This document shows, one piece after another, positions 7,058-13,420 of a stretch of DNA of 15,645 nt. The stretch covers positions 1 through 15,645 of the forward strand of contig CALERA010000162.1 in the NCBI GenBank assembly GCA_937908275.1, read 5' to 3'. The DNA is from an uncultured Desulfarculaceae bacterium. GTDB lineage: Bacteria; Desulfobacterota; Desulfarculia; Desulfarculales; Desulfarculaceae. How positions within the stretch are numbered: the first letter of the stretch is position 1; each line of letters opens with the position of its first letter. The notes under the pieces are model-generated. The model did not search any database, was not told the DNA's origin, and saw only the letters and a list, made by a program, of their open reading frames with translations. The position numbers and the translations under genes were made by a program.

Positions 7058-7086
7058 TTGGTTGAACCAAACCTTCCGCGTTGCGG
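7058..7086 (+). promoter_or_regulatory. Two adjacent dyads in the leader of the DUF4198 gene
   Basis: TTGGTT-G-AACCAA (7058-7070) is a perfect dyad with a single central base; CCGC-GTT-GCGG (7076-7086) is a second. Both lie between the terminator at 7014-7043 and the AAGGAG ribosome site at 7089-7094. The first looks like a protein operator, the second could be a short RNA stem. The regulator is unknown. Confidence 0.4.
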
Positions 7087-7100
7087 AAAAGGAGCTGCCC

Positions 7101-7907
7101 ATGAAAAAAGGCCTGACCATACTGTCTCTGGCCCTGGCGACCCTGGTCCTGGGCGCCGGCGCGGCCCCGGCCCACTTCCAGATGATCTACACCCCCGAGA
7201 CCGCCCTGGAAAAGGGCAAGGAAGTGGATCTCAAACTGGTCTTCACCCACCCCTTCGAGGCCGGCCACACCATGGACATGGGCCAGCCCGAGGAATTCTT
7301 CGTGGTCCACAAGGGTGAAAAAAAAGACCTCCTGGGCACCCTGCGCTCCATCGAGTGGACCAGTCTGACCAACAAGGGCAAGGCCTTCGAGACCAGCTAC
7401 AAGGTCCGCGGCATCGGCGATTGGGTCTTCGTGCTGGTTCCGGCCCCTTACTATGAGGATAACGAGAAGGCCTACATCCAGCAGATCACCAAGCTGGTGG
7501 TCAACACCTCCGGCGCGCCCACCGACTGGGAGGCGGATCTGGGTCTGCCGGCGGAGATCGTGCCCCTGGACAAGCCCTACGCCCTCTGGACCGGCAACGT
7601 GTTCCGGGGAGTGGTCAAGTCCGCCGGCAAGCCGGTGCCCAACGCCGAGGTGGAGGTGGAGTACCTGAACCACATCCCGCTGATGGCCAAGAACATGTTC
7701 GACAAGGCAGCCAAGGTCAAGGCCCCCCAGGACTCCTTCGTCACCCAAGCCATCAAGGCCGACGCCAACGGCGTCTTCACCTTCGGCATCCCCAGGGCCG
7801 GCTGGTGGGGTTTCGCCGCCATGGGTGTGGGCCCCAAGGACAAGCATGAGGACAAACCCAACTCCCAGGACGCCGTGATCTGGGTGCAGGCGGTGGACAT
7901 GAAATAA
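7101..7907 (+). CDS. Secreted DUF4198-like protein, putative periplasmic metal-uptake accessory
   Basis: A 268-aa protein. I chose ATG 7101, which has AAGGAG (7089-7094) and begins directly with a signal peptide (MKKGLTILSLALATLVLG, cleavage likely after APA, before His25); a TTG at 7062 in the same frame has no such support. The mature protein starts HFQMIYTPE and contains FTHPFEAGHTMDM, a beta-sandwich-like half ending in WVFVLVPAPYYE, then a second Ig-like half (FRGVVKSAGKPVPNAEVEVEY) and a terminal GWWGFAAMG with a His/Asp-rich KDKHEDK. This layout fits DUF4198, a family often found beside Ni/Co and Fe transport genes. Role: probably periplasmic metal binding or delivery (inference). It follows the iron operon but has its own leader, so may be separately controlled. 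Confidence 0.8.
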   Translation: MKKGLTILSLALATLVLGAGAAPAHFQMIYTPETALEKGKEVDLKLVFTHPFEAGHTMDMGQPEEFFVVHKGEKKDLLGTLRSIEWTSLTNKGKAFETSYKVRGIGDWVFVLVPAPYYEDNEKAYIQQITKLVVNTSGAPTDWEADLGLPAEIVPLDKPYALWTGNVFRGVVKSAGKPVPNAEVEVEYLNHIPLMAKNMFDKAAKVKAPQDSFVTQAIKADANGVFTFGIPRAGWWGFAAMGVGPKDKHEDKPNSQDAVIWVQAVDMK

Positions 7908-8206
7908 CCCCCGGGGGATGGCCGCCTCGGCGACGACGCGGGCGGCCGTCCCCTTCCCACCGGCAGGCTTGCGGTGGGCTCTGCTCTCCCCGGCCCATCC
8001 CCGCCGGGACACCGGCGACGCGTCAGACCTGACCTGCACCGTGACCCTGGGAGGATGCCTCGGACTCCCCCCTTGACCGACCGGCCCCCAACCTTGACTT
8101 CGCGCCCCTGGGCATCCTTGCGCGCCAGCTCTCCGGGGTTCAGCCAAACCCGCCGCGCTATCGACCAGGGACGGGAGTTGGTGGACAATGAAAACGCACC
8201 AAGACA
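7908..8206. other. 299-base intergenic region
   Basis: Contains the hairpin at 7914-7953, a GTCAG-AC-CTGAC dyad at 8022-8033, two TTGAC hexamers (8073-8078 and 8094-8099) without convincing -10 partners, and a 12-codon ORF at 8188-8226. No larger gene and no recognised riboswitch were seen. Confidence 0.6.
7914..7953 (+). terminator. Terminator-like hairpin after the DUF4198 gene
   Basis: GGGGATGGCCGCC (7914-7926) pairs with GGCGGCCGTCCCC (7941-7953) over 13 bp with one U-G wobble; loop of 14 bases. It starts seven bases after the stop. The following bases are TTCCC, so the U tract is poor; termination may be partial. Confidence 0.6.
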
Positions 8207-8226
8207 ATGCATCGCAAAATGGATGA
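8188..8226 (+). other. Possible 12-codon leader ORF overlapping the diguanylate cyclase start
   Basis: ATG 8188 has a GGGAG (8173-8177) at good spacing and reads 12 codons to TGA 8224-8226. The cyclase starts at 8207 (or 8219), within this ORF and in another frame, and has no ribosome site of its own. This could be translational coupling, or chance. Confidence 0.25.
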
Positions 8227-9157
8227 TATTTGGTCCCGGATAAGCATCCAGGGCAGGCTCGCCATCCTCCTCGGCGTACTGGTGATCGTCCCGGTGGGGG
8301 TGGTGTTGCTCTTGGAGCCCACCACCAGGCAGGAGTTCGTGACCTACCTGGCGCTCTACCTGGCCCTGGCCATCACCGCCTGGTTTCCCCTGGCCCGGGT
8401 CATCAGCCGTTGGGTGGTGGTCAAGGAGCTGGAACAGATCAACGCCTTTTGCCGGGCCCTGCGGGAAGGCTCCCCGGCCCGCTTGTTCAACTTGCCCAAC
8501 GAAAGCGAACAAGAGCACGAGCTGTTGCAACTCAAACGCAGCCTCAACCACCTGATGCGCTCCATATCCGGCCGGGAAAGCTGCCTGCGCGATCATCTGT
8601 CCGAAACCGTGCGAGAACGCAGCCAGCTTTGGGAGCTGTCGATCCGGGACCCTCTGACCAAGCTCTACAATCGACGCTTTTTCGAGAACAAGATCCTGGA
8701 GGTGGTGGAGGAGGCGCGGCACCATGGCTCGCCATGCTGCCTGATGCTCCTCGACGTGGACAAGTTCAAGCAGATCAACGACAGCCATGGTCACCCGGAG
8801 GGCGACCGCCTCCTGGCCGGCCTGGGGACGGCGATCCTGGCCACCACCCGGCAGGACCGCGATTTCCCCTTCCGCTATGGCGGCGACGAATTCGGGATCA
8901 TTTTCTGCCGGGCCGACCTCAAGGTGGCCCAGGAGGTGGCCGCCCGCATTCGCCAGCGCTACCGGGCGGCCTGGGTCGGGGAAACCTCTCTCAGCATTGG
9001 AGTGGCCCCCTTGTTTGACGCTGGACGCTCCCTGATGGAGGAAGCCGCATCCTGGATCAAGGCCGCGGACGGCGCGGTGTATCGGGCCAAGGAGGCCGGC
9101 GGCGACAGGTTGGTGCTGGCCGACCATGAAGGATGGGAACGATGGCAAGAGGGGTGA
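8207..9157 (+). CDS. Membrane-anchored GGDEF diguanylate cyclase
   Basis: A 316-aa protein. The first possible start is ATG 8207 (in-frame stop TGA at 8189-8191 just upstream); ATG 8219 is a second option. Two membrane helices at about 17-36 and 45-68 enclose a very short outer loop, followed by a HAMP-like helical stretch (72-120) and a linker (HLSETVRERSQLWELS). The GGDEF domain starts at DPLTKLYNRRFF (148-159), includes DVDKFKQINDSHGHPEGD (183-200) and has an intact GGDEF active site (225-229) and SIGVAP. This should make cyclic di-GMP from GTP at the inner membrane. The usual inhibitory RxxD site five residues before GGDEF reads QDRD (216-219), so its Arg is missing and feedback control is probably lost or altered. 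The tiny outer loop gives no obvious sensor domain. No partner gene is adjacent. Confidence 0.93.
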   Translation: MHRKMDDIWSRISIQGRLAILLGVLVIVPVGVVLLLEPTTRQEFVTYLALYLALAITAWFPLARVISRWVVVKELEQINAFCRALREGSPARLFNLPNESEQEHELLQLKRSLNHLMRSISGRESCLRDHLSETVRERSQLWELSIRDPLTKLYNRRFFENKILEVVEEARHHGSPCCLMLLDVDKFKQINDSHGHPEGDRLLAGLGTAILATTRQDRDFPFRYGGDEFGIIFCRADLKVAQEVAARIRQRYRAAWVGETSLSIGVAPLFDAGRSLMEEAASWIKAADGAVYRAKEAGGDRLVLADHEGWERWQEG

Positions 9158-9159
9158 GC

Positions 9160-9179
9160 ACCCTGGGCCCGCCCAGGGT
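9160..9179 (+). terminator. Hairpin after the GGDEF gene, possible terminator
   Basis: ACCCTGGGC (9160-9168) and GCCCAGGGT (9171-9179) are a perfect 9-bp inverted repeat with only two bases between, three bases after the stop. There is no T tract. It may end transcription weakly or protect the 3' end. The rest of the gap up to 9354 holds nothing I recognise. Confidence 0.4.
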
Positions 9180-9354
9180 CGGGCCACCGCCCCGCCGGGC
9201 CATGGGCTAGGTTCTCGTCATCACGGCCCTTTCCTCTTCCGCCCAACCGGCCCCTCTCCCCAACTGAGCGGAGACGTTCCTTCGCCACGGAATGGGGGCC
9301 CGCGCGGGGAATAGACTCCTTTCGTCCCCGAAAACCGCCATCCACGCCAAAGCA

Positions 9355-9384
9355 AAGGGGTTGGGCCCATTGACCCAACCCCTT
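9355..9384 (-). terminator. Rho-independent terminator of selC
   Basis: On the minus strand AAGGGGTTGGG (9384-9374) pairs perfectly with CCCAACCCCTT (9365-9355), an 11-bp stem with an 8-base loop, followed by TGCTTTGG. It starts ten bases after the tRNA 3' end. Confidence 0.8.
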
Positions 9385-9394
9385 GATTTCATGG

Positions 9395-9492
9395 TGGCGG
9401 AAGCGCATGGGAATCGAACCCACCTACCCCCTTACTCAGAAGGTACACCGGATTTGAAGTCCGGGAGCCCCACCAGTGAGCTATCCGCTTCC
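9395..9492 (-). tRNA. selC: tRNA-Sec (UCA anticodon)
   Basis: A 98-base selenocysteine tRNA. Reading the minus strand from 9492: acceptor start GGAAGCGG, a D arm (AGCTC/GGGCT), anticodon stem CCGGA/TCCGG around CTTCAAA with anticodon TCA, a long extra arm (TACCTT...AAGG), T arm GTGGG/CCCAT with loop TTCGATT, then GCGCTTCC and an encoded GCCA end. This is closely similar in layout to E. coli selC, including the wobble at the first T-stem pair. The eighth acceptor pair reads G-G, so the acceptor may be seven good pairs. It inserts Sec at UGA with SelB, so the genome should also carry selA, selB and selD; none is in this window, and I found no selenoprotein gene here. Confidence 0.96.
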
Positions 9493-9499
9493 GCGGGAG

Positions 9500-9528
9500 A
9501 ATCTAACATCGAGCATCCGCAGCGTCAA
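9500..9528 (-). promoter_or_regulatory. Sigma-70-type promoter of selC
   Basis: On the minus strand TTGACG (9528-9523) and TAGATT (9505-9500) are separated by exactly 17 bases; the tRNA begins seven bases after the -10 box. The -35 box contains the TGA stop codon (9527-9525) of the upstream gene, so promoter and coding end overlap. Confidence 0.8.
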
Positions 9529-10988
9529 TGGCTGGACCGCCCGCCCGGGAGGCGTCGCCGTGTCCGGGCCAGGGCCAGGGCCGCCTCGCGGCTGTTGACT
9601 TGGCCTTCCAGTTGGGCCCGGCGCACCAGGTTCAACAGCCGCCCCACCTCCGGCCCCGGGGCCAGCTCCAGGGCGGCCATCAGCTCCCGGCCGTCGATCA
9701 GGGGCGGAGCGGCCAGGGCCGCGGCCAGTTCGTCGTCGCGCAGCCGGGTGACCTGGGTCCAGAGGACGATCAGGCGCTCCTCGGCCTCGGGCGGGCGCAG
9801 GGGGCCACGCCCGGCCAGGGTGTCGGCCAGGCCCAGCAGGAACAGGCCGGGCAGGTCCGGGCCGGCCGCGCCCAGCAGGCGCAGGGCCGCCCGCCGGGTG
9901 AGCCCCTGGCGCTGGGTCGCGCCCAGGAGGTGGAAAGGCCGCATGTGCCCGGCCACCAGGGCCGCGGCCCAGTCGGCGTCGGCCCGGCCCAGTCCCAGGC
10001 CGCGCAAGGCCCGGACCGCCAGGCCGGCCCCCACCAGGTCGTGGCGGTGGAAGCTGTTCCAGCCCGGCCCCTTGTCCTGGCGGGTGGCGGGCTTGCCCAG
10101 GTCGTGCAGCAGGGCCGCACTCAGCAGCAAGGCCCGGCGGCGCTCCGGGGCCAGGTAGGCCCGCACCTCCCGGGCCAGGTCCGGCGGCAGGCAGGACTGG
10201 TCCCGCACCAGGCGGCCCAGGTGCAGCAGGGTGGCCAGGTTGTGGCGCAGCACGTCCAGGTGGTGATAGGGGTTCTGGATCAAACCCCGGCCCCGGGCCA
10301 GTTCCGGGATCAGCCGGGTCAGGACCTGGGCCTTGTCCAGGGCCAGCACCGCCCGGGCCGCGCCCGAACCGGCCATCAGCTTGAGCCATTCCTGGCCGAT
10401 GCGCTCGCGCGCCACCCGGAACAGGCCCGGCCCGGCCGCAGCCAGTTGGTCCCGCAGGCCAGGCGCCGGCCGCAGGCCGTGGCTGGAGATGAAGCGGAAG
10501 GCCCGCAAGACCCGCAGGGGGTCGTCGGACAGGCTCTGCGGTCCGGCCAGGCGCAACAGGCCCTGGCCCAGATCCGCCTGGCCGCCGGTGGGGTCGATCA
10601 AGCGCGCCTCGCCGGCCAGCGCCGCGCTCAGGGGCAGGGCCAGGGCATTGACCGTGAAGTCGCGCCGGCGCAGGTCGCCCGCCAGGTCCGGGGCGCGCAG
10701 GCCCACCAGGTCCAGGAAGCGCCCCTCGCCCAGGGCCAGGCGGCCGGTGGCCTGGTCTTCCTTCAGGGCGATGAAGCGCGCGCCCAACCGGCCGGCCAAC
10801 TCCCGGCCCAGGGCCAGGGCGTCGCCGTCGGCGCTGAGGTCCAGGTCCGGGGGGGAGAGGCCCAGGAGCAGGTCGCGGGGCGCGCCGCCGGTGAGCCAGA
10901 CCCTCTGGCCGCGCTGGCGGGCCAGGCGGTCAAGGGCGTGCAGGATGGGCAGGAAAAAAGCGGGAAGCGCCGGCCAGGGCGGGGCCAC
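9525..10988 (-). CDS. CCA-adding enzyme/poly(A) polymerase-family nucleotidyltransferase with HD domain
   Basis: A 487-aa class II nucleotidyltransferase. The GTG start (10988-10986) shares its G with the TAG of the upstream gene, so the two are coupled. Motifs in order: GGAPRDLLLG (34-43), the metal-binding DLDLS (48-52), RRDFTVNALALP, and DPLRVLRAFRF, all typical of tRNA nucleotidyltransferase/PcnB-type enzymes. The C-terminal half carries an HD phosphohydrolase-like domain with HHLDVLRH and HDLGKP (H295, D296). These enzymes add or repair the CCA end of tRNAs, or add A tails to RNA; the exact nucleotide specificity cannot be told here. The neighbouring tRNA-Sec already encodes its CCA. The gene is very Ala/Leu/Gly/Arg-rich like its surroundings, with no sign of transfer. 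Confidence 0.9.
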   Translation of the reverse strand: MAPPWPALPAFFLPILHALDRLARQRGQRVWLTGGAPRDLLLGLSPPDLDLSADGDALALGRELAGRLGARFIALKEDQATGRLALGEGRFLDLVGLRAPDLAGDLRRRDFTVNALALPLSAALAGEARLIDPTGGQADLGQGLLRLAGPQSLSDDPLRVLRAFRFISSHGLRPAPGLRDQLAAAGPGLFRVARERIGQEWLKLMAGSGAARAVLALDKAQVLTRLIPELARGRGLIQNPYHHLDVLRHNLATLLHLGRLVRDQSCLPPDLAREVRAYLAPERRRALLLSAALLHDLGKPATRQDKGPGWNSFHRHDLVGAGLAVRALRGLGLGRADADWAAALVAGHMRPFHLLGATQRQGLTRRAALRLLGAAGPDLPGLFLLGLADTLAGRGPLRPPEAEERLIVLWTQVTRLRDDELAAALAAPPLIDGRELMAALELAPGPEVGRLLNLVRRAQLEGQVNSREAALALARTRRRLPGGRSSH

Positions 10989-12325
10989 TAAGACTGCCCG
11001 GAGGCGTAGATGACGATGGTTTCGCCCTTCCAGAGCAGGCGGCGGTCGCCCAACTGCTGGGCGTTCCAGCGCACGATGTCGTCCACCGAGACCTTGTAGC
11101 GCCGCGACAGGCCCATCAGGGTCTCGCCGGACTTGACCTTGTGGCTGATGCGCTTGGGCTCGGGTTCGTGGCGGGGGGCAGACTTGACCACCGGCTTGGC
11201 CTCGACCCTGGGCTCCGGGTGGGGAGCGGGCCGGGGCTCTTCCCGGACCTCGGTCCGGGACTCGCGGCGGGGTTCGGCCGCCGGGTGCTGCTCCAACTGG
11301 GACAGGCGACGCTCCAGGGCGGCCAGGCGGCGGTCGGCGGCCACGCCCTTTTCCTGGCGCTCCAGCTCGGCGGACAATTCCTTGACCTGGCGCTGCATGG
11401 CCGCCTGCTGTTTGGCGGACTCAGCCTCCAGGGCCTTGAGCCGGGCCTCCAGCCCCGCGTCGGCCGGGGGCGCGGCGGGTGCGGCGGGCATTTCGGCCAG
11501 GCGCTTCTCCAGCTTGTCCAGGCGGGCCGCCAGTTGCGGGTCGGCCGCCGGAGACGCCGGGCGCTGGGCCTGGGCTTTTTCCAGGGCCTCCAGCCGGGCC
11601 ACGAGCTTGGCGTCGGGGGCGGATGGGGCCGGGGCCGGCGGCTCGCTCAGGCGCTTCTCCAGCTTGTCCAGGCGGGTCGCCAGTTGCGGATCGGCCGCCG
11701 GAGACGCCGGGCGCTGGGCCTGGGCCTTTTCCAGGGCCTCCAGCCGGGCCGCGAGCTTGGCGTCGGGGGCGGATGGGGCCGGGGCCGGCGGCTCGCTCAG
11801 GCGCTTCTCCAGCTTGTCCAGGCGCGCCACCAGTTGCGGATCGGCCGCCGGGGCTGGGCGCTCCTTGAGGGCCTTTTCCAACTGGTCCAGGCGATCATGC
11901 AGGGGCTTGAGGTCCGGGGCCGGGCCGGCGGAGCGCTTGGCCTGGGCCAGGGACTTTTCCAGCTCGTCCAGGCGGCGATCCTGGGAGGCGTCGGCCGCGC
12001 CGGAGGTGCCCCCGCCGCCGCGATTGGCCTGGATGGCCTCCAGTTGCTTGCGCAGGGTGCCGACCTCGCGGCTCAGCTCCACCTGCTCGGCCAGGACCTT
12101 CTCGCTGGAGGCCACCGCCCGCTCCACCATGGAGCCGGGGGCGATGGCCGGAGCGGCCTGCTCGACCTCGCGGCTGGAGCCGCCGCCGAACCAGACCGTG
12201 ATCAGGTAGAGCACCGCCACGCCGATCAGCACCCCGATCATGATCTCCAGGGGCGAGAGGCGGAAATTGCGCCGGCTGGCGAGCGGAGGCGGGGCGCTGG
12301 ATTGGCTGCTGCTACCCTTGGCCAT
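10988..12325 (-). CDS. Inner-membrane coiled-coil protein with C-terminal LysM domain
   Basis: A 445-aa protein from ATG 12325 with AAAGG about seven bases upstream. Residues 1-24 are a cytoplasmic tail, 25-47 a membrane helix (PLEIMIGVLIGVAVLYLITVW), then a long Ala/Pro/Lys/Glu-rich coiled-coil region to about 340 with repeated LEKxLxE and RLDKLEKRL motifs, a basic/Pro-rich linker (340-392) and a LysM domain (about 395-441: HKVKSGETLMGLSRRYKV...IVRWNAQQL...LWKGETIVIY). LysM binds peptidoglycan, so the protein probably spans from inner membrane to cell wall in the periplasm. A 50-residue unit (RLDKLEKRLSEPPAPAPSAP to AQRPASPAADPQL) is duplicated, matching the 150-base repeats. Upstream of, and coupled to, the nucleotidyltransferase gene. 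Function beyond wall anchoring is unknown. Confidence 0.85.
   Translation of the reverse strand: MAKGSSSQSSAPPPLASRRNFRLSPLEIMIGVLIGVAVLYLITVWFGGGSSREVEQAAPAIAPGSMVERAVASSEKVLAEQVELSREVGTLRKQLEAIQANRGGGGTSGAADASQDRRLDELEKSLAQAKRSAGPAPDLKPLHDRLDQLEKALKERPAPAADPQLVARLDKLEKRLSEPPAPAPSAPDAKLAARLEALEKAQAQRPASPAADPQLATRLDKLEKRLSEPPAPAPSAPDAKLVARLEALEKAQAQRPASPAADPQLAARLDKLEKRLAEMPAAPAAPPADAGLEARLKALEAESAKQQAAMQRQVKELSAELERQEKGVAADRRLAALERRLSQLEQHPAAEPRRESRTEVREEPRPAPHPEPRVEAKPVVKSAPRHEPEPKRISHKVKSGETLMGLSRRYKVSVDDIVRWNAQQLGDRRLLWKGETIVIYASGQS
11501..11850 (-). repeat. 150-base in-frame tandem repeats inside the LysM gene
   Basis: GCGCTTCTCCAGCTTGTCCA recurs exactly at 11501, 11651 and 11801, a period of 150 bases, with about two full units plus a third partial one. 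The units differ by only a few bases, so duplication is recent or homogenised. The period is 50 codons and keeps the coiled-coil frame. Confidence 0.9.
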
Positions 12326-12403
12326 GAATGCCTTTGCCTATGGTTGCGGGACTGACCCGGAATTCGCGCGGGGCCACGAACGCCCAGGTGCTCACGGCCT
12401 GCC

Positions 12404-12432
12404 TTGACTAGCGAGGAATACAAGAATATCCT
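12404..12432 (+). promoter_or_regulatory. Sigma-70-type promoter of the crotonase-family gene
   Basis: TTGACT (12404-12409), a 17-base spacer and TATCCT (12427-12432), in the 159-base divergent gap. Initiation near 12440 would leave a leader of about 45 bases. I saw no equally clear promoter for the opposite gene. Confidence 0.7.
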
Positions 12433-12484
12433 TTAAAGCCTCAATCGGCAAGACCTTACCCGCGCGGCCAAACCAGGAGAGCCC

Positions 12485-13279
12485 ATGAGCGAGTTCAAGA
12501 CGATTCTCGTGGAGGATCGGGGACCGGTGCGCCTGCTCACCCTGAACCAGCCCCAGTTCTTCAACCCCCTGGACCGGGAAAGCGGCCCCGAACTGGTGGC
12601 GGCCCTGGAGGCGGCCGATCGCGAAGCCTCGGCGCGGGCGGTGGTGCTCACCGGCGCGGGCAAGGCCTTCGCCGCCGGCGGCAACGTCCGTCTGATGGGC
12701 GAGATCCTGGCCTCGGGCCAGTCCCCCTCGCCTTTCTTCAGTGATATCGCTGCGGTGCTCAATCGCAGCGTCATCACCCTGCGCCGGTTGTCCAAGCCGG
12801 TGGTCTGCGCCCTCAACGGCGTGGCCGCCGGGGCCGGCCTGGGCTGGGCCCTGGCCTGCGACCTGGTGGTGGCGGCCGAGAGCGCCCGCCTGGACCCGGG
12901 CTACATCCGCATCGCGGTCACCCCGGACGGCGGCACCAGCGTGCTGGTCAGCCGGTTGATCGGCCACAAGCGGGCCAGCGAGTTCTTCCTGCTGGGCCGG
13001 GTGCTGGCGGCCAAGGAAGCCCTGGAGTGGGGCATGGTCAACCGGGTGGTGGCCGACGACCAGGTGCTGAGCGAGGCCCTGGCCCTGGCCGGCCAGTTGG
13101 CCCAGGCCCCCCGCCAGGCGCTCAAGGCCACCAAGGCCTTGCTTAACCAGGCCATTTTGGGCGACCTGGAGAGCATCCTGGAGGAGGAGCGCCAGGCCAT
13201 CGTGGGCCTGGTGGACCAGCCCGACTTCGCCGAGGGCATCAAGGCCTTTTTCGAGCGGCGCAAGCCCAATTTCGCCTGA
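12485..13279 (+). CDS. Enoyl-CoA hydratase/isomerase (crotonase) family protein
   Basis: A 264-aa protein from ATG 12485 with AGGAG just upstream. The crotonase fold is clear: N-terminal beta strands (VRLLTLNQPQFFNPLD), oxyanion-hole segment AFAAGGNVRLM (61-71), the second oxyanion segment NGVAAGAGLGWALACDLV (111-128), and a C-terminal helix region ending FEERRKPNF-like (FFERRKPNF). The two catalytic Glu of classical enoyl-CoA hydratase are absent: the first site reads Gly120 (GAGLGWA) and the second is replaced within DPGYIRIAVTPDGGT. Asp148 in PDGG matches the pattern of isomerase-type members such as PaaG (ring 1,2-epoxyphenylacetyl-CoA isomerase). It is therefore more likely an isomerase or another acyl-CoA chemistry than a hydratase. 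Exact substrate unknown. It has its own promoter and a strong hairpin downstream, so appears monocistronic. Confidence 0.92.
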   Translation: MSEFKTILVEDRGPVRLLTLNQPQFFNPLDRESGPELVAALEAADREASARAVVLTGAGKAFAAGGNVRLMGEILASGQSPSPFFSDIAAVLNRSVITLRRLSKPVVCALNGVAAGAGLGWALACDLVVAAESARLDPGYIRIAVTPDGGTSVLVSRLIGHKRASEFFLLGRVLAAKEALEWGMVNRVVADDQVLSEALALAGQLAQAPRQALKATKALLNQAILGDLESILEEERQAIVGLVDQPDFAEGIKAFFERRKPNFA

Positions 13280-13284
13280 GAACC

Positions 13285-13323
13285 CCGGCGGCGGGGCCTG
13301 GTCCGCGCCATCCCCGCCGCCGG
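13285..13323 (+). terminator. Strong hairpin after the crotonase gene
   Basis: CCGGCGGCGGGG (13285-13296) pairs perfectly over 12 bp with CCCCGCCGCCGG (13312-13323), loop of 15 bases, six bases after the stop. Only TT follows, then the -35 box of the next promoter begins at once. Confidence 0.65.
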
Positions 13324-13352
13324 TTGACGCCCCGCCCAGCCTTTGCTAGCCT
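13324..13352 (+). promoter_or_regulatory. Sigma-70-type promoter of the MBL hydrolase-corA unit
   Basis: TTGACG (13324-13329), a 17-base spacer and TAGCCT (13347-13352). The -35 box directly abuts the preceding terminator stem. The predicted leader is about 60 bases. Confidence 0.7.
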
Positions 13353-13420
13353 GTTCGCAGACTTGCCCCCGCGCCGGCCCGGCCCGCGCGGCTCCACAAT
13401 CTCCCAGGGAGCCCGAAACG

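Noticed and set aside
7908..8206. c-di-GMP riboswitch upstream of the GGDEF gene
   Set aside because: No GEMM-type conserved core could be recognised; only simple dyads were seen.
9528..10991. Long plus-strand frame opposite the nucleotidyltransferase gene
   Set aside because: Gln/Gly/Arg-rich shadow; the minus frame has all nucleotidyltransferase and HD motifs.
11501..11850. CRISPR-like array
   Set aside because: The 150-base units are in-frame coding repeats without distinct spacers.
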